This document shows positions 23,466 to 33,733 of a stretch of 64,000 nucleotides of DNA, in pieces. Source of the DNA: Limnanthes douglasii subsp. nivea (lineage: Eukaryota; Streptophyta; Magnoliopsida; Brassicales; Limnanthaceae); contig JAUPFV010000005.1 in NCBI GenBank assembly GCA_036936605.1, positions 121,824,453 through 121,888,452 on the forward strand, in the 5' to 3' direction. Each line of letters opens with the position of its first letter. Within the stretch, counting starts at the first letter, position 1. The notes below the pieces were generated by a model, which had not been told where the DNA came from, ran no database searches, and was given only the letters and a program-made list of their open reading frames with translations. Made by a program: the position numbers and the translations under genes.

Positions 23466-26400
23466 TTATTCCAAATACATTCGAAGGTGTTCAATATTCC
23501 AAGGGTGAGTTAAAACCCTGCCATCTTTGTCTTCCAGCCAGTATGTGCCAGGCTTGATTCTTTCAACCACAGTATACGGACCCTCCCAAGTTGGGGCCAG
23601 CTTTCCGAAGAGTTTTTCCTTGGTATGCAAGAAAACTTTCCTCAATACTTTATCTCCTGGTTGAAAGTCCCTTCTTTTAACCTTGGAAGCGAACCTGCTT
23701 CTCATCAAGCCCTGATAGTGTGCCATTCTAAGATGAGCTTTTACTCGCCTTTCTTCAATCAAATCAAGCTGATTTCTGATTGCTATTTCATTAGCCTGTC
23801 CGGAGAAGTTATGAACACGAAAAGAGGGGAGTGTATTCTCTATGGGAGCTACTGCATCCATCCCATAGACCAAGGCAAAAGGTGATTCTTGTGTGGCAGC
23901 CCCAGGCGTTGTCCGGTAGGCCCACAAGACTTCTTGTAAATAACTAGGCCACTTCCCAACAGCCCCTTCCAGATTTTTCTTTAAGCCGGACAGTATTGTT
24001 CTATTAGCCACCTCAACTTGCCCATTGGCTTGTGGGTGGAATGGTGAAGAAAAGCAGTGCTGAATACCCCTTGAGGCACAGAAGCTCTCCATTTCTCTGT
24101 TGTCAAACTGTGGCCCATTATCTGTTGTTATTCTCTGAGGGACACCAAATCTGCAACATATGTTGGATAGAATGAATTTTATAACAGCCTTTGATGTTGT
24201 CCCTGCCAAGGGGGCTGCTTCTATCCATTTCGAGAAGTAGTCAATGGCTACGATTATGGTTTTACGCCCTCCGGACGCCATAGGAAGAGGTCCAATTAAG
24301 TCTAATCCCCATCGAGCAAAGGGGATAGGCTCAGAAATTGACTCCAAAGGAATGGCTGGCACATGAATTTCATTACTGTACCTCTGACATGGGTCACACC
24401 TTCTCACCAACTCCTTAGCATCTTTCATTATTGATGGCCAATAATATTCGGAGAGAAGCACTCTTCTTGTTAATGCTCTAAATCCACAATGGGCTGATCC
24501 CTCACCATCATGTAATTCGGAGAGAACCATTTGTGACTCATGATCTCCTAAACAGCGTAGGAGAGGTTTGCTATAGGATTTCTTGTACAAGACCTCTCTA
24601 ATCATGATGAAACCATGAGCCTTGTGTTTTAACGTTCTGGCTTGTGATTTAACCAAGGGTACGACGCCATCGGACAGATATTGGATAAGAGGAGACCTCC
24701 AATCCTGAGGCTGATTTACTTGTATTTCAAAGACTTCCTCTTTCTCCCCTTCATTAAGTTGAATAGAAGGACTTTCAAGCACATGGATCCATGGATAGGA
24801 CTCCGTGTATGCTATTGTTGCCAATGAGTCTGCCAGTTCATTCTCTGCCCGGGGAATATGCTCATAGACAACAGCTTTAAACTTCATTGCCTCATTTTTC
24901 AAGAGAAGTAAATACTTGATTAACTGTTCTTTTCTAGCTTCTGATATGCCCAAGGCATGGTGGACAAGCAATTGGGAGTCACTTAGCAGCTTGACCCTTT
25001 TTGCTCCACAGATGTAAGCCAATTTTAATCCAGCTATAGCTGCTTCGTACTCAGACTCATTATTGGACGCCCTGAAAGCAAAACAAATAGCTTGAAACAT
25101 GTTGTCCCCATAAGGAGAGGTAAGACATATTCCTGCCCCAGATCCTATGGCACTGGATCCTCCATCTCTTCGGACAATCCACACTTTTTTGTCTTTTGAA
25201 TCAACAGATTGCTCTGAGTCCCTATCGGAATGGAATTCGACCAGAAAATCAGCCACAGCTTGAGCTTTTACTGCTGTTCGAGGAGCAAAGTCTATGTCGA
25301 AGTCCCCCAACTCTACTGACCACTTTGTCATTCTGCTTGAAATGTCTGCTTTTTGAAGGACATTATTTAAAGGGAAGGATGTCCGGACAACGATAGGATG
25401 AGCCTGAAAATAAGGCCTCATCTTTCTCGCAGCTATCACCAAGGCCAATGCTAGTTTCTCGAGTTTCAAGTAACGGCGTTCAGCATCAATCAGGCTTTTG
25501 CTGATGTAGTATACTGGGTGAGGATACCCATCAACCTCTCTAACTAACACAGCACTGATGGCACAACTTGAAACAGCCAGATACACAAATAGAGTCTCCC
25601 CATCGATTGGTTTGAATAAAGTCTTCGGAGAGGACAGATGCTTCTTAATTTCATTGAACGCCTCATCACACTGTGGTGTCCACTCAAACCCTTTTGCACC
25701 TTTCAAAGTTTGGAAGAAAGGAGCACATCTGTCCGAAGACCTAGAGATGAACCTGTTCAAAGCTGCTAACCTCCCCGTTAACCGCTGCACTTCTTTAACA
25801 TTTCGAGGAGGCTCCATTTGAAACAAAGCATTGAGTTGGTCCGGGTCGGGCTGGATTCCATGCTCACTTATAATATACCCTAAGAACTTCCCGGACTGCA
25901 CTCCGAACACACATTTTTCAGGATTTAACTTTAAATTTACCTTGGCCAGGTTGGCAAAAGTCTCCTGGAGGTCGGACAAGTGCAGCTGCTCATCCACACT
26001 TTTCACCATCATATCGTCAATGTAAACCTCCATATTTCTTCCAATTTGATCAGCAAAGGCTTTATTGACTAACCTTTGATAAGTAGCCCCAGCATTCTTC
26101 AAACCAAAAGGCATCACCTTGTAGCAGTGTAATCCTCTATCAGTAACAAAAGTGGTATGCTCTTGATCCCTGGGATCCACCTGGATCTGATTGTACCCGG
26201 AGAAAGCATCCATAAAGGAGAGCAGCTTGTTCCCAGAAGTAGAATCTACCAGCTGATCTATCCGGGGAACCGGATACAAGTCTTTTGGGCAAGCTCGATT
26301 GAGATCTGTGAAGTCAATGCACATTCGCCATTTACCGTTCTTCTTTTTTACCAAGACTGGATTGGCAGTCCACAAAGGGTACTGAGATTCTTTAATGTGC

Positions 26401-26753
26401 CCCATCTTTATGAGTCTGTCAACCTCTTGTACAATGACATCAGCCTTTTCTTTTGAGAAATCTCTCCTCTTCTGCACCACAGGTGCCACATCTCTCCGGA
26501 CAGATAGGTGATGGGAAATCACCTCTGATGGAACTCCGGTAACATCAGCATTGCACCAAGCAAAGACATGCTGATGGTCTTTTAAGAATTTTAACATTTC
26601 TTCTTTCAACACTTGTGGCATTTTGGACCCTATCTTGACAAATTTCCCTTCTTCTAAGCAGTGTGTCTCAACCTCCTCAACTGGGATCAACACTCCGGGG
26701 GTCTCCCTGGGGTCATCAATTTCACCCTCACCCCCAGAAAGGCCCTCAAACTG
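23466..26753 (-). CDS. pol: Tat element pol: RT, RNase H, archaeal-type RNase H, integrase
   Basis: Open from directly after the UAG at 26754 to TAA at 23466. The first Met is at 26693; numbers here count from it. RT has CIDFTDLN near 125 and the YIDD active site at 224-227. RNase H covers about 365-487, but its first catalytic strand reads LAVS where T-D-A-S is usual. A second, archaeal-type RNase H (about 503-630) keeps its acids in RRDGGSS, NESEYEAA, LSDSQLL and ENELADSLA. Integrase has a zinc motif with H728, H736, C766 and C769, then acids in LDLIGP, TDNGPQFDN and QVEVANRT. It ends without a chromodomain. It is probably made as a readthrough product of gag-pro. Intact. Confidence 0.93.
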   Translation of the reverse strand, partial: QFEGLSGGEGEIDDPRETPGVLIPVEEVETHCLEEGKFVKIGSKMPQVLKEEMLKFLKDHQHVFAWCNADVTGVPSEVISHHLSVRRDVAPVVQKRRDFSKEKADVIVQEVDRLIKMGHIKESQYPLWTANPVLVKKKNGKWRMCIDFTDLNRACPKDLYPVPRIDQLVDSTSGNKLLSFMDAFSGYNQIQVDPRDQEHTTFVTDRGLHCYKVMPFGLKNAGATYQRLVNKAFADQIGRNMEVYIDDMMVKSVDEQLHLSDLQETFANLAKVNLKLNPEKCVFGVQSGKFLGYIISEHGIQPDPDQLNALFQMEPPRNVKEVQRLTGRLAALNRFISRSSDRCAPFFQTLKGAKGFEWTPQCDEAFNEIKKHLSSPKTLFKPIDGETLFVYLAVSSCAISAVLVREVDGYPHPVYYISKSLIDAERRYLKLEKLALALVIAARKMRPYFQAHPIVVRTSFPLNNVLQKADISSRMTKWSVELGDFDIDFAPRTAVKAQAVADFLVEFHSDRDSEQSVDSKDKKVWIVRRDGGSSAIGSGAGICLTSPYGDNMFQAICFAFRASNNESEYEAAIAGLKLAYICGAKRVKLLSDSQLLVHHALGISEARKEQLIKYLLLLKNEAMKFKAVVYEHIPRAENELADSLATIAYTESYPWIHVLESPSIQLNEGEKEEVFEIQVNQPQDWRSPLIQYLSDGVVPLVKSQARTLKHKAHGFIMIREVLYKKSYSKPLLRCLGDHESQMVLSELHDGEGSAHCGFRALTRRVLLSEYYWPSIMKDAKELVRRCDPCQRYSNEIHVPAIPLESISEPIPFARWGLDLIGPLPMASGGRKTIIVAIDYFSKWIEAAPLAGTTSKAVIKFILSNICCRFGVPQRITTDNGPQFDNREMESFCASRGIQHCFSSPFHPQANGQVEVANRTILSGLKKNLEGAVGKWPSYLQEVLWAYRTTPGAATQESPFALVYGMDAVAPIENTLPSFRVHNFSGQANEIAIRNQLDLIEERRVKAHLRMAHYQGLMRSRFASKVKRRDFQPGDKVLRKVFLHTKEKLFGKLAPTWEGPYTVVERIKPGTYWLEDKDGRVLTHPWNIEHLRMYLE

Positions 26754-26768
26754 CTATTGGTCATTCAT
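26736..26768 (-). promoter_or_regulatory. Likely leaky UAG stop between gag-protease and pol
   Basis: The coding strand reads CAA TAG CAG TTT, with pol open in the same frame on the other side. CAA-UAG-CAR is the core of the readthrough context known from plant viral RNAs (CAR-YYA); only the last base differs here. Single-stop gag-pol junctions are known in some plant LTR elements. Frame continuity and an otherwise intact pol support use of readthrough rather than decay. Confidence 0.65.
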
Positions 26769-29096
26769 ACGGACTGCCCCCAGCGTTCGTGGAGACAAGG
26801 CAGTGGCATAGCATTCTCTTGCAACTTTTTGACTGCTCCGGACAACTCCAACCTGCCCCTGAACAGCATATTTTAGACACTGATGAACTGTTGAGGCCAC
26901 TGCATGCATCCTAGAGAGCCAAGATCTCCCTAGAATAGCATTGTAACAAGTGGGACAGTCCACCACAATGAAAAGTATTCTGACCGTTTTCTTGAAAGGG
27001 CCTCTGCCCAACAATACTTCTTCTTCGAACTCACCAATTACATCAGCTGAACTGCCCGTGAAGCCTACAATCGATCGGTCTGACTTTTGAATCACAGCTG
27101 GATTTTTCATTTTCTTGTAAGTATCTAGGAAAAGGATATTGGCAGAGCTCCCAGTATCTACCAGGATTCGCCTTATCTCATTGCCCCCTATCGATGCTCC
27201 TATGACAACAGCATCTTCATGAGGGCCAGCAATGTCTCTCAAATCATCCCCATCGAAGACAATGAATGGGAATAAACGTGACGATTGATATGAGGTCATG
27301 CCCCCTTCTAGTTGGGTTGCCAAATTATGAACATGCCTTTTTCTTGATGAAGTGGTAGGAGCCGTTACAGTGTCCCCTCCGAAAATTGTCAAAGACTCAA
27401 AGAATTGAATGAGCCCGGAGACCGACCTGGAACGCTCCTCTATTGCACCCACTCTGTTCCTTGTTGGATCAGGATCCAAGTATTCAGATTCCACATCAAA
27501 CCTTTCAACAATTACCATGGCCCCTTCTGGGGCAGCATTAACCGGACCAGCCCGGTGAGTGTTGTCAGGCCTGTTGCCTCCTCTTCTTTTGACATATGCA
27601 CCCAACTTCCCTCTTTCAATCAGGTTCTGAACCTCTTGTTTTAAGGCTATACAATCATCAGTAGAATGGCCAATATCATTGTGATATTGACAAAAAGAAC
27701 TGTTTCGATGTTCTCTGGGAGACTGCAAGGTTGCCGGTCTCCGGTAGTGTACTTCATCTTTAGTTTTCTCGAAAATGGTTGCCACACTTTCTTTGAGCTC
27801 TGCAAACCACTCCGGTTGGACCCACGACCCCCTTTTGTTTCTAGACTGTTGACTTTGTGCAGGAGCAGCTGGTTGAGACTGAGCTTTTCCTCTTCCATGC
27901 CCCTGTCCGGTTTCTCTAGCTTTGTTGCCGGACTGGTTTGGATTGGGAGTTGGTGTCACCGTAGTGGATCTCACCTGCCTGTGCACCCTGGTCTTTTTTG
28001 TTTCATCAACATTTATTTGCTTGCCAACTTGATTCAGCAATCCACCCCAGGTCATGGCTTTCTTCCTTGTTACCGAATCGGCCAGGTTGCCCGGGTTCAA
28101 ACCTTGTCTCAGGGATGCTATTGCCACTTGTTCAAAGCAATCAGCCAGCCCGTTCTTTGTGTTCACAAAACGACTTATGTATTCTTTCAACGATTCATTT
28201 GGCTCTTGGGCACAATAGATTATGGTATCTCCATTGCCCTTGAGCTCCTTACTTCCCACAAATTGCCTTCGAAAGGCCACCCAAAAGGTATCAAAGTCTC
28301 TGATACAGCCCTGAGGAAGGCTGTTATACCACTTCAGTGCACTCCCCGTAAAGGACTGGGAGAATGCCCTGCAGAGTAGTTTATCATCATCATCAAAGTT
28401 CATCATGAAGTTCTTGAATTGCTCCAGATGATTGTCTGGATCAGTACTGCCATCGTACTTCTCCATCTTGGTGCTATCGAACCTCTTGGGGAGGTTTCCG
28501 GATAGGATTTTAGAAGACAGTGGAGACTGCCTCCAATTCCTTCCACGACTGAACACGGTATCCTCATTAGGTGTTGCAAAGATACCTGGCTCATCATGGA
28601 AGGCAAATGGATCCACCAGCATCCGGTCTATATGTCTCCGGCTGTGAGATGATCCTTTCCCAATGTGTCTTTTCATTCTTCCATGGTGGTCTCTTTTTCT
28701 GGAATACTTTTTAACTTGCTTTTGTTTTTTCCTGGTTCGCCCTTCGTCACTGCTGGAGGACAAGGACTTTTCATTCCCCTCACTGTCCGAAGAGCTGTCC
28801 GAAGATTCTGAACTTGAGTCAGAACTCTCCACAGGCTTGGACCGGTGAGACTTTTTAGAACTAGCATGTGTCTTTTTAGTGCTCACATGAGTCTTCGAAG
28901 CCTCATGCTCTCGAGGGTTATCAGAGCGATGAGCAACTGATGCTTTGGACTTTTCCTTCATGCCCATCTTGGCCTTCTCAGCCCTCAGAGCTTCTATTTC
29001 AACCCTCAACCTGTCACGCTCTTGGACAGTATATTCATCGTTCTCTTCCACCACTTCGAGCAAAGCTGGTGGAAGCTCTGGATTATCCGGATTCAT
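26754..29096 (-). CDS. gag-pro: Tat element gag-protease polyprotein
   Basis: 780 codons from ATG 29096 to the UAG at 26756-26754. Residues about 15-45 form a short coiled coil. Residues 46-160 are rich in Ser, Lys and Glu. A gag capsid domain occupies about 205-335 (KMEKYDGSTDPDNHL, FTGSALKWYNSLP, LKEYISRFV). A knuckle of the form C-x2-H-x4-H-x4-C (CQYHNDIGHSTDDC), typical of Tat elements, follows near residue 500. The aspartic protease has DTGSSANILF at residues 647-656 and ILGRSWL near 725. The protein should package element RNA and cleave the polyprotein. It is intact. Pol follows in the same frame after a single stop. Many short open frames on the other strand here are shadows. Confidence 0.93.
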   Translation of the reverse strand: MNPDNPELPPALLEVVEENDEYTVQERDRLRVEIEALRAEKAKMGMKEKSKASVAHRSDNPREHEASKTHVSTKKTHASSKKSHRSKPVESSDSSSESSDSSSDSEGNEKSLSSSSDEGRTRKKQKQVKKYSRKRDHHGRMKRHIGKGSSHSRRHIDRMLVDPFAFHDEPGIFATPNEDTVFSRGRNWRQSPLSSKILSGNLPKRFDSTKMEKYDGSTDPDNHLEQFKNFMMNFDDDDKLLCRAFSQSFTGSALKWYNSLPQGCIRDFDTFWVAFRRQFVGSKELKGNGDTIIYCAQEPNESLKEYISRFVNTKNGLADCFEQVAIASLRQGLNPGNLADSVTRKKAMTWGGLLNQVGKQINVDETKKTRVHRQVRSTTVTPTPNPNQSGNKARETGQGHGRGKAQSQPAAPAQSQQSRNKRGSWVQPEWFAELKESVATIFEKTKDEVHYRRPATLQSPREHRNSSFCQYHNDIGHSTDDCIALKQEVQNLIERGKLGAYVKRRGGNRPDNTHRAGPVNAAPEGAMVIVERFDVESEYLDPDPTRNRVGAIEERSRSVSGLIQFFESLTIFGGDTVTAPTTSSRKRHVHNLATQLEGGMTSYQSSRLFPFIVFDGDDLRDIAGPHEDAVVIGASIGGNEIRRILVDTGSSANILFLDTYKKMKNPAVIQKSDRSIVGFTGSSADVIGEFEEEVLLGRGPFKKTVRILFIVVDCPTCYNAILGRSWLSRMHAVASTVHQCLKYAVQGQVGVVRSSQKVARECYATALSPRTLGAVRMNDQ

Positions 29097-29148
29097 TCGG
29101 ACAGAATTCTTTTACTTGGTTTTGAATGTTTGATTCAGGCACCGTCGC

Positions 29149-29166
29149 CTCCCACTGTGGTCGCCA
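29149..29166 (-). promoter_or_regulatory. Primer-binding site of the Tat element
   Basis: Three bases inside the 5' LTR the minus strand reads TGGCGACCACAGTGGGAG. It starts with the TGG that pairs with a tRNA CCA end. A similar site near 321-338 supports it. The cognate tRNA (possibly Arg) is not certain. Confidence 0.7.
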
Positions 29167-29169
29167 ATT

Positions 29170-29653
29170 TGGTGTGGATAAAAGTAGCCTGAGGGTAGGC
29201 TGGTAATTTTAAGTGGAGTTTTAAGGCGGCGTGAGGGTGTTTTAGGGTGTTTTGATATATTTCAAGGTGTTTCAAAGTGTTTCAAGGGTGGAGAGAGAAT
29301 TAAGCAGCCTGGCAGCAGTTAATTTTTCTTACCCATAGTTAATGCTGGTGGTTGGGTATTTATGGTATGATTTTTTGGGCCCTTATGGGCTTTCGGGTCA
29401 AGTTTTATGGACCCGGGTCATGTTTAAAGACCCATGAAGTTTAAGCAGATGCACAGGTAGCTTAGTCAGATAGTGATTAGGTTTTTTAGTACTTTAGTCA
29501 TAGTTCGAACTGCCTTATGTTTGCAGTGTTCAAAGTCTCTTGTCCGGTTCAACCAGTGCTGTTCGAACTGAAGTCATGGAGTCTGTCCGAATTTACGGGG
29601 TGACTTTACTTTGGACTACCCTTCCGGGGGGCTCTTCGAATTCGGACTCATCA
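29170..29653 (-). repeat. 5' LTR of the Tat element
   Basis: This is the promoter LTR. It differs from the left copy at three sites. One changes the first T of the minus-strand TATA box, giving CATAAATACCC at 29364-29357 and so on. The second target-site copy gactt follows at 29654-29658. Confidence 0.95.
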
Positions 29654-29658
29654 GACTT

Positions 29659-30060
29659 AACCAAAATGAAAATAATTTTAGATTATATTTTTAAAGTCAA
29701 ATTAGCAAATTATATGCAATTTATAAAGAGAGAAAAATCATATGGTCTGCCGAGTTCTTTAGGAACAAAAAATTAAAAACTGATAGTGTCGTATAAAGGT
29801 CTATGGTTGATCTAGTTTTTGGAGAAGTGATAATCTTGCTTTATGTAATGTTTAATGTTGTGTCTGACCCTTTTAATTATTTTGATGCAACGAGTGTGGT
29901 TGAAAAATTAGTGGTTATCCCTGAGGCACATTTGAGTGTTAGCACTTCCGTGATTGATAATGAACTTGATGAGAACGATGATAAGCCAAAATGAAGGGAT
30001 GATGCAAATATTGTGGTTGAAAACCTAATAGTTATCACTGAGGCACATTGGTGCGTTTGC
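29659..30060 (+). pseudogene. Unrecognised coding relic with a 117-bp in-frame duplication
   Basis: An open frame at 29803-29994 encodes an acidic protein. DATSVVEKLVVIPEAHLS (from 29884) is followed 117 bp later, in the same frame but after a stop, by DANIVVENLIVITEAHWC (from 30001). The two 39-codon units have diverged mainly at silent or conservative sites, which suggests past coding use. This DNA lay next to the 18.6-19.15 kb relic before the Tat insertion. Family not recognised. Confidence 0.35.
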
Positions 30061-31829
30061 TAGTACCTAAAGTCTTGGATTTTGGTCTCTTCTTTATTTT
30101 ATGTTCTCTATTTATTTGCACATAATGGATTTGGAACGTTAAAGCTTGACTTTCTTGTCTTTACTTTATTTTAGGTATCTATGTAGAATGTAACATTTGG
30201 AGATTGGTGTTGTGGTTCTAAAATATTTGGGGTGCTTGATGGCACAAGTACTCAGTGTATTTGAAACATCTTTGGAAAAAACAATATTTTGGGTGGTTCA
30301 AGTCGTCATTCCTTTTACTGGGTGGTGATATTTGTAGTTAGTATTGATGTAATTTAGTTATTTTCTGTTAAATTTATGTTGTCTACAACTTTAAATTTTA
30401 CCTTTCTAGTTTTGATGTGTTTTACAAGTGATTTATGTTGCCAAACTAGGGAAGTCATTGCCCGAATTTTACAAGATTTTACAGTTTTCTAGATTACGCT
30501 TCAAGGTTTTTAGTTGGTGAAGAATGTTAATTGATAAGCTATATGTTAGGTGTTGTTTTTGGGTATTGTTTAGTTTGTAGGATATTTTGTAGGTTATTTT
30601 GCAGATTTCAAAGACTTCCTAACATATCGTTTTATTGACAAAAAAGAATGTTATAAGCAACATAACCTTATGATTTAGCTTTAACATCCTTTCACTTTTA
30701 TATGCTCAAATTATAAAGTGAGTTGTTCTACCCATAATGTCTTTATTTTTATAGATTTAGTGACTCTAGTAAGGTGGATTATTCTGTCTACATGATCTTT
30801 ATAATAACGGGGTTGTGGTGTTTGTCTAATTCATTCATTTATGTTTTATTTTGTATAATTTGAACAATTATATTATTTGTATGGGTCCCGTCTCATTTCG
30901 ATCGACAAGTTTTGATCTAGCTCTCTTATCTCGTTTGTAATTTTTTATTAATAAAATATGACTGCACATTTGAAATGTACTTAAAAAGATAAGGTTTGGT
31001 CAAAAAATCTAATCACTTTAAAATATTATATATTTAGAATATAAAATCAAAAATCAACCGACAGAGGGATAATATAAAATATTTATAATGGGATAGTATG
31101 TCATTGAATACCCAAAACCAAGCTAATCTATCGATAAATACATGAAAAACTTTTGTTATCATCTAATACTAATGGTGAATTACTTATTTTCCTTTAATAC
31201 TCAATAATTTTAAATATATTATCATCTAATACCAATGGTATATTATTTTTTTGACCTTTAATACTCAATACTTTTAAAATACATATACCGCTCTCTCGTA
31301 TAATATACTATTTTTTCACTCCTCACTCTCATAAATAAATATTTACTAGTATATATATTAACTTTTCTTCCCCTTCAGTTATCTACATATATTTAGGTTT
31401 ATATTTTATATTACTAGATTTGCTCTGCCTTGACAATCTTTTATGTATTTTTATATAACAACCTTTTTTTCTTTAACGTCGTCGACGACTATAACTATTA
31501 CCACATATGAATCACAGCTCTCTATCCGATAACTATATGTTATCATATTTTTTTAGAGGTACCAATTTATATGAAACTCGCATACAATAGTTATTCTAGT
31601 GGAGAGATGAGGCCTTTATTTGATGCTAGAGATGAGATGCAGCGTGGTGTTTGTTAATTTGTGACTTGATGCATCACATTTTCTATAATCATGTTATATG
31701 GTTGATGAAGATTTAATTGTATTGATTTTTCTCGCTAGTAACCTATATGTTAATACAACCATTATTTTTATATTTTTTTTACTTTTAACTGTTAAAAAAT
31801 GTATTTATTTATTTTTTTTGTTTGTAACC
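30061..31829. other. Intergenic DNA without a recognisable gene
   Basis: AT-rich, with T-rich runs and short repeats such as 'taatactcaat' near 31195-31270. No coding or RNA-gene signal found. Confidence 0.4.
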
Positions 31830-33275
31830 AATTTTGTTATTAAGGTGGACCATCACATGTTTTATCGATTATCAGACTATCTTTGATATTTTTCCAATAA
31901 AAGTAATCATAAATAAAAGAACATACTAGTAGATAAAATATGTATCATAAAGGTAATTTTATATTAAATGCCATTTCGATAATGACTACTAAGTATGAAA
32001 GAGTAGATATACAGAGAGAATAAAAATCAATGTACTAAACTGCAGTTCAAAATGGATTTAAATAGCCTACAAGAAGCGTTACATATTCCAGGCATAAAGG
32101 ATAGCCATTATTGACCGGAATAGTAACAACTAAAATACTGATTGATGTAACGTCTAAAATACTAATTCATATAACATATAGTTATTAAATAAGATAATTA
32201 AAACAATTCCAACAAATCCCTCCCTTAATCTGGATATGCCTGAAAAGCAACCAGTTTAATCTTCTAGTGCTTGCACTCCAAGTGAACGTCAACACTTAAT
32301 AAACATCTCCAGCTTCAGTGGTTTGGTCATTATATCTGCAATTTGTTCTTCAAATCCGCAATAAAACAGCTTCACAATTTCTTGATTTGTAAGATCTCGT
32401 AGATAATGATACCTTGCATCGATATGCTTCGTGCGCCTATGCATCACCGGATTATTCGAGAGCTTAATTGAAGAAGTTTTGTATAAATAAATTTCTAGAC
32501 ACTCAGATTGTTCAGATGTGATTTGTTCCATAATTTCTTTGATCCATACATAATGACATCACAAGATGTTGCAGCAATGTACTCTACTTTGGTTGTAGAC
32601 AAAGTAACTACCTCTTGTTTTCTTGAGCACCAACATATTTCAGCTTTATTGAACATAAAAAAATAACCCGAAATGTTTTTCCTATCACTGGATCACCAGC
32701 ATAATCATTGTCCGTGTATGCTTTCACCTTCATCTCTGATCATTTCTTATAAAGAATGCCAAACTCCATTGTACCTTTTAAGTATCTCAGAACTCTCTTA
32801 GTTTCATGCATATGTTCCTCCATTGGTTTTGCCATGAACCAAGATAATAAGAAGACCACATACGTCATGTCAGGTCTTGTAATTGTGAGGTACATTAGAC
32901 AACCCACCAAATGCTTGTATAGAGTAACATTGACTTCTTTTCAAGCTCCATCATTTGAAAGTTTAGAACCCGAGACAATAGGATTTTTTTTACTGAATTA
33001 CAGTATGTCATGTCAAACCTTTCCAACACCTCATGAGCATACTTTTTTTTCTTAAGTGAATCCCATATTAGGTTTGATGAATTTCAACACAAAAAAAGAA
33101 CCTCATCAAACCAAGATCAGTCATCTCAAATTCTCGTGGCATTGACAACTTAAACTCTTCAATTAACTGTTCATCATTTCCATTAAAATTGAATCATCTA
33201 CATAGAGACTTACCATGGTATCCTCAATCCTTCCCTCTTAATGAATAATGTGTGATCATGACTACTTTTTTCGAA

Positions 33276-33733
33276 TCATTCTTGCTTGAAATACCTCTCT
33301 ACCCGAAAAAACCAAGCTCGAAGAGCTTGCTTCAAACCATACAAAGCTTTCTTGAGTCGATATACTTTATCTTCTTCACCTTTTTTACAAACCCTTGTGG
33401 TTGATCCACATACACCAATTCTTTCAATTCTCCATATAAGAAGACACTTTTTACATCTAATTGATATACTTTCCAACTTTTGTGTGCAACAACAACCAAT
33501 AAAATTCTGATTGTATCTCATCTTGCAAGCGGTGTAAAGACTTCATCGTAGCTAATGCCTTCTTTTTGTGTATATCCTTTCACCACTAATATTTCTTTGT
33601 ATTTATCCACCTCCTCATCTTCATTTAATTTAGTCTTGAAAACCCATTTAACCCCGATTTTCTTTGCATTAGCAGGGACACTTACAAGTTCCCATGTGTT
33701 GTTTTTCTCAATGTCTTCTATTTCACATTTCAT
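33276..33733 (-). pseudogene. Copia reverse transcriptase fragment (RVT_2 N-terminal half)
   Basis: 33733-33518 reads NTWELVSVPANAKKIGVKWV and VKGYTQKEGISYDEVFTPLA. The adjacent frame to 33276 continues with VYRLKKALYGLKQALRAWF. These are the opening motifs of copia RT, broken by at least one shift. The usual YVDD region further left is too decayed to place. Confidence 0.7.

Larger units (their letters stand above)
19157..29653 (-). mobile_element. Near-intact Tat-lineage Ty3/gypsy LTR retrotransposon, ~10.5 kb
   Basis: Two 484-bp LTRs (19157-19640 and 29170-29653) begin TG and end CA, differ at three positions, and are flanked by the 5-bp TSD gactt (19152-19156 and 29654-29658). Minus-strand order is 5' LTR (right), primer site, gag-protease, UAG, pol, opposite-strand gene, polypurine tract, 3' LTR (left). 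Pol order is RT, RNase H, archaeal-type RNase H, integrase with no chromodomain. The second RNase H and the long extra region place it in the Tat lineage. Three differences in 484 bp imply a recent insertion, a few hundred thousand years at commonly used plant rates. Confidence 0.95.

Noticed and set aside
23261..23885. Short open frames near the end of pol on both strands
   Set aside because: They overlap the 3' UTR of the opposite-strand gene or the integrase end, which fully explain the region.
27666..28379. 237-codon open frame on the plus strand
   Set aside because: It lies wholly opposite the conserved gag-protease gene of the Tat element, has Cys/Phe/Leu-rich composition typical of an antisense shadow, and shows no family motif.
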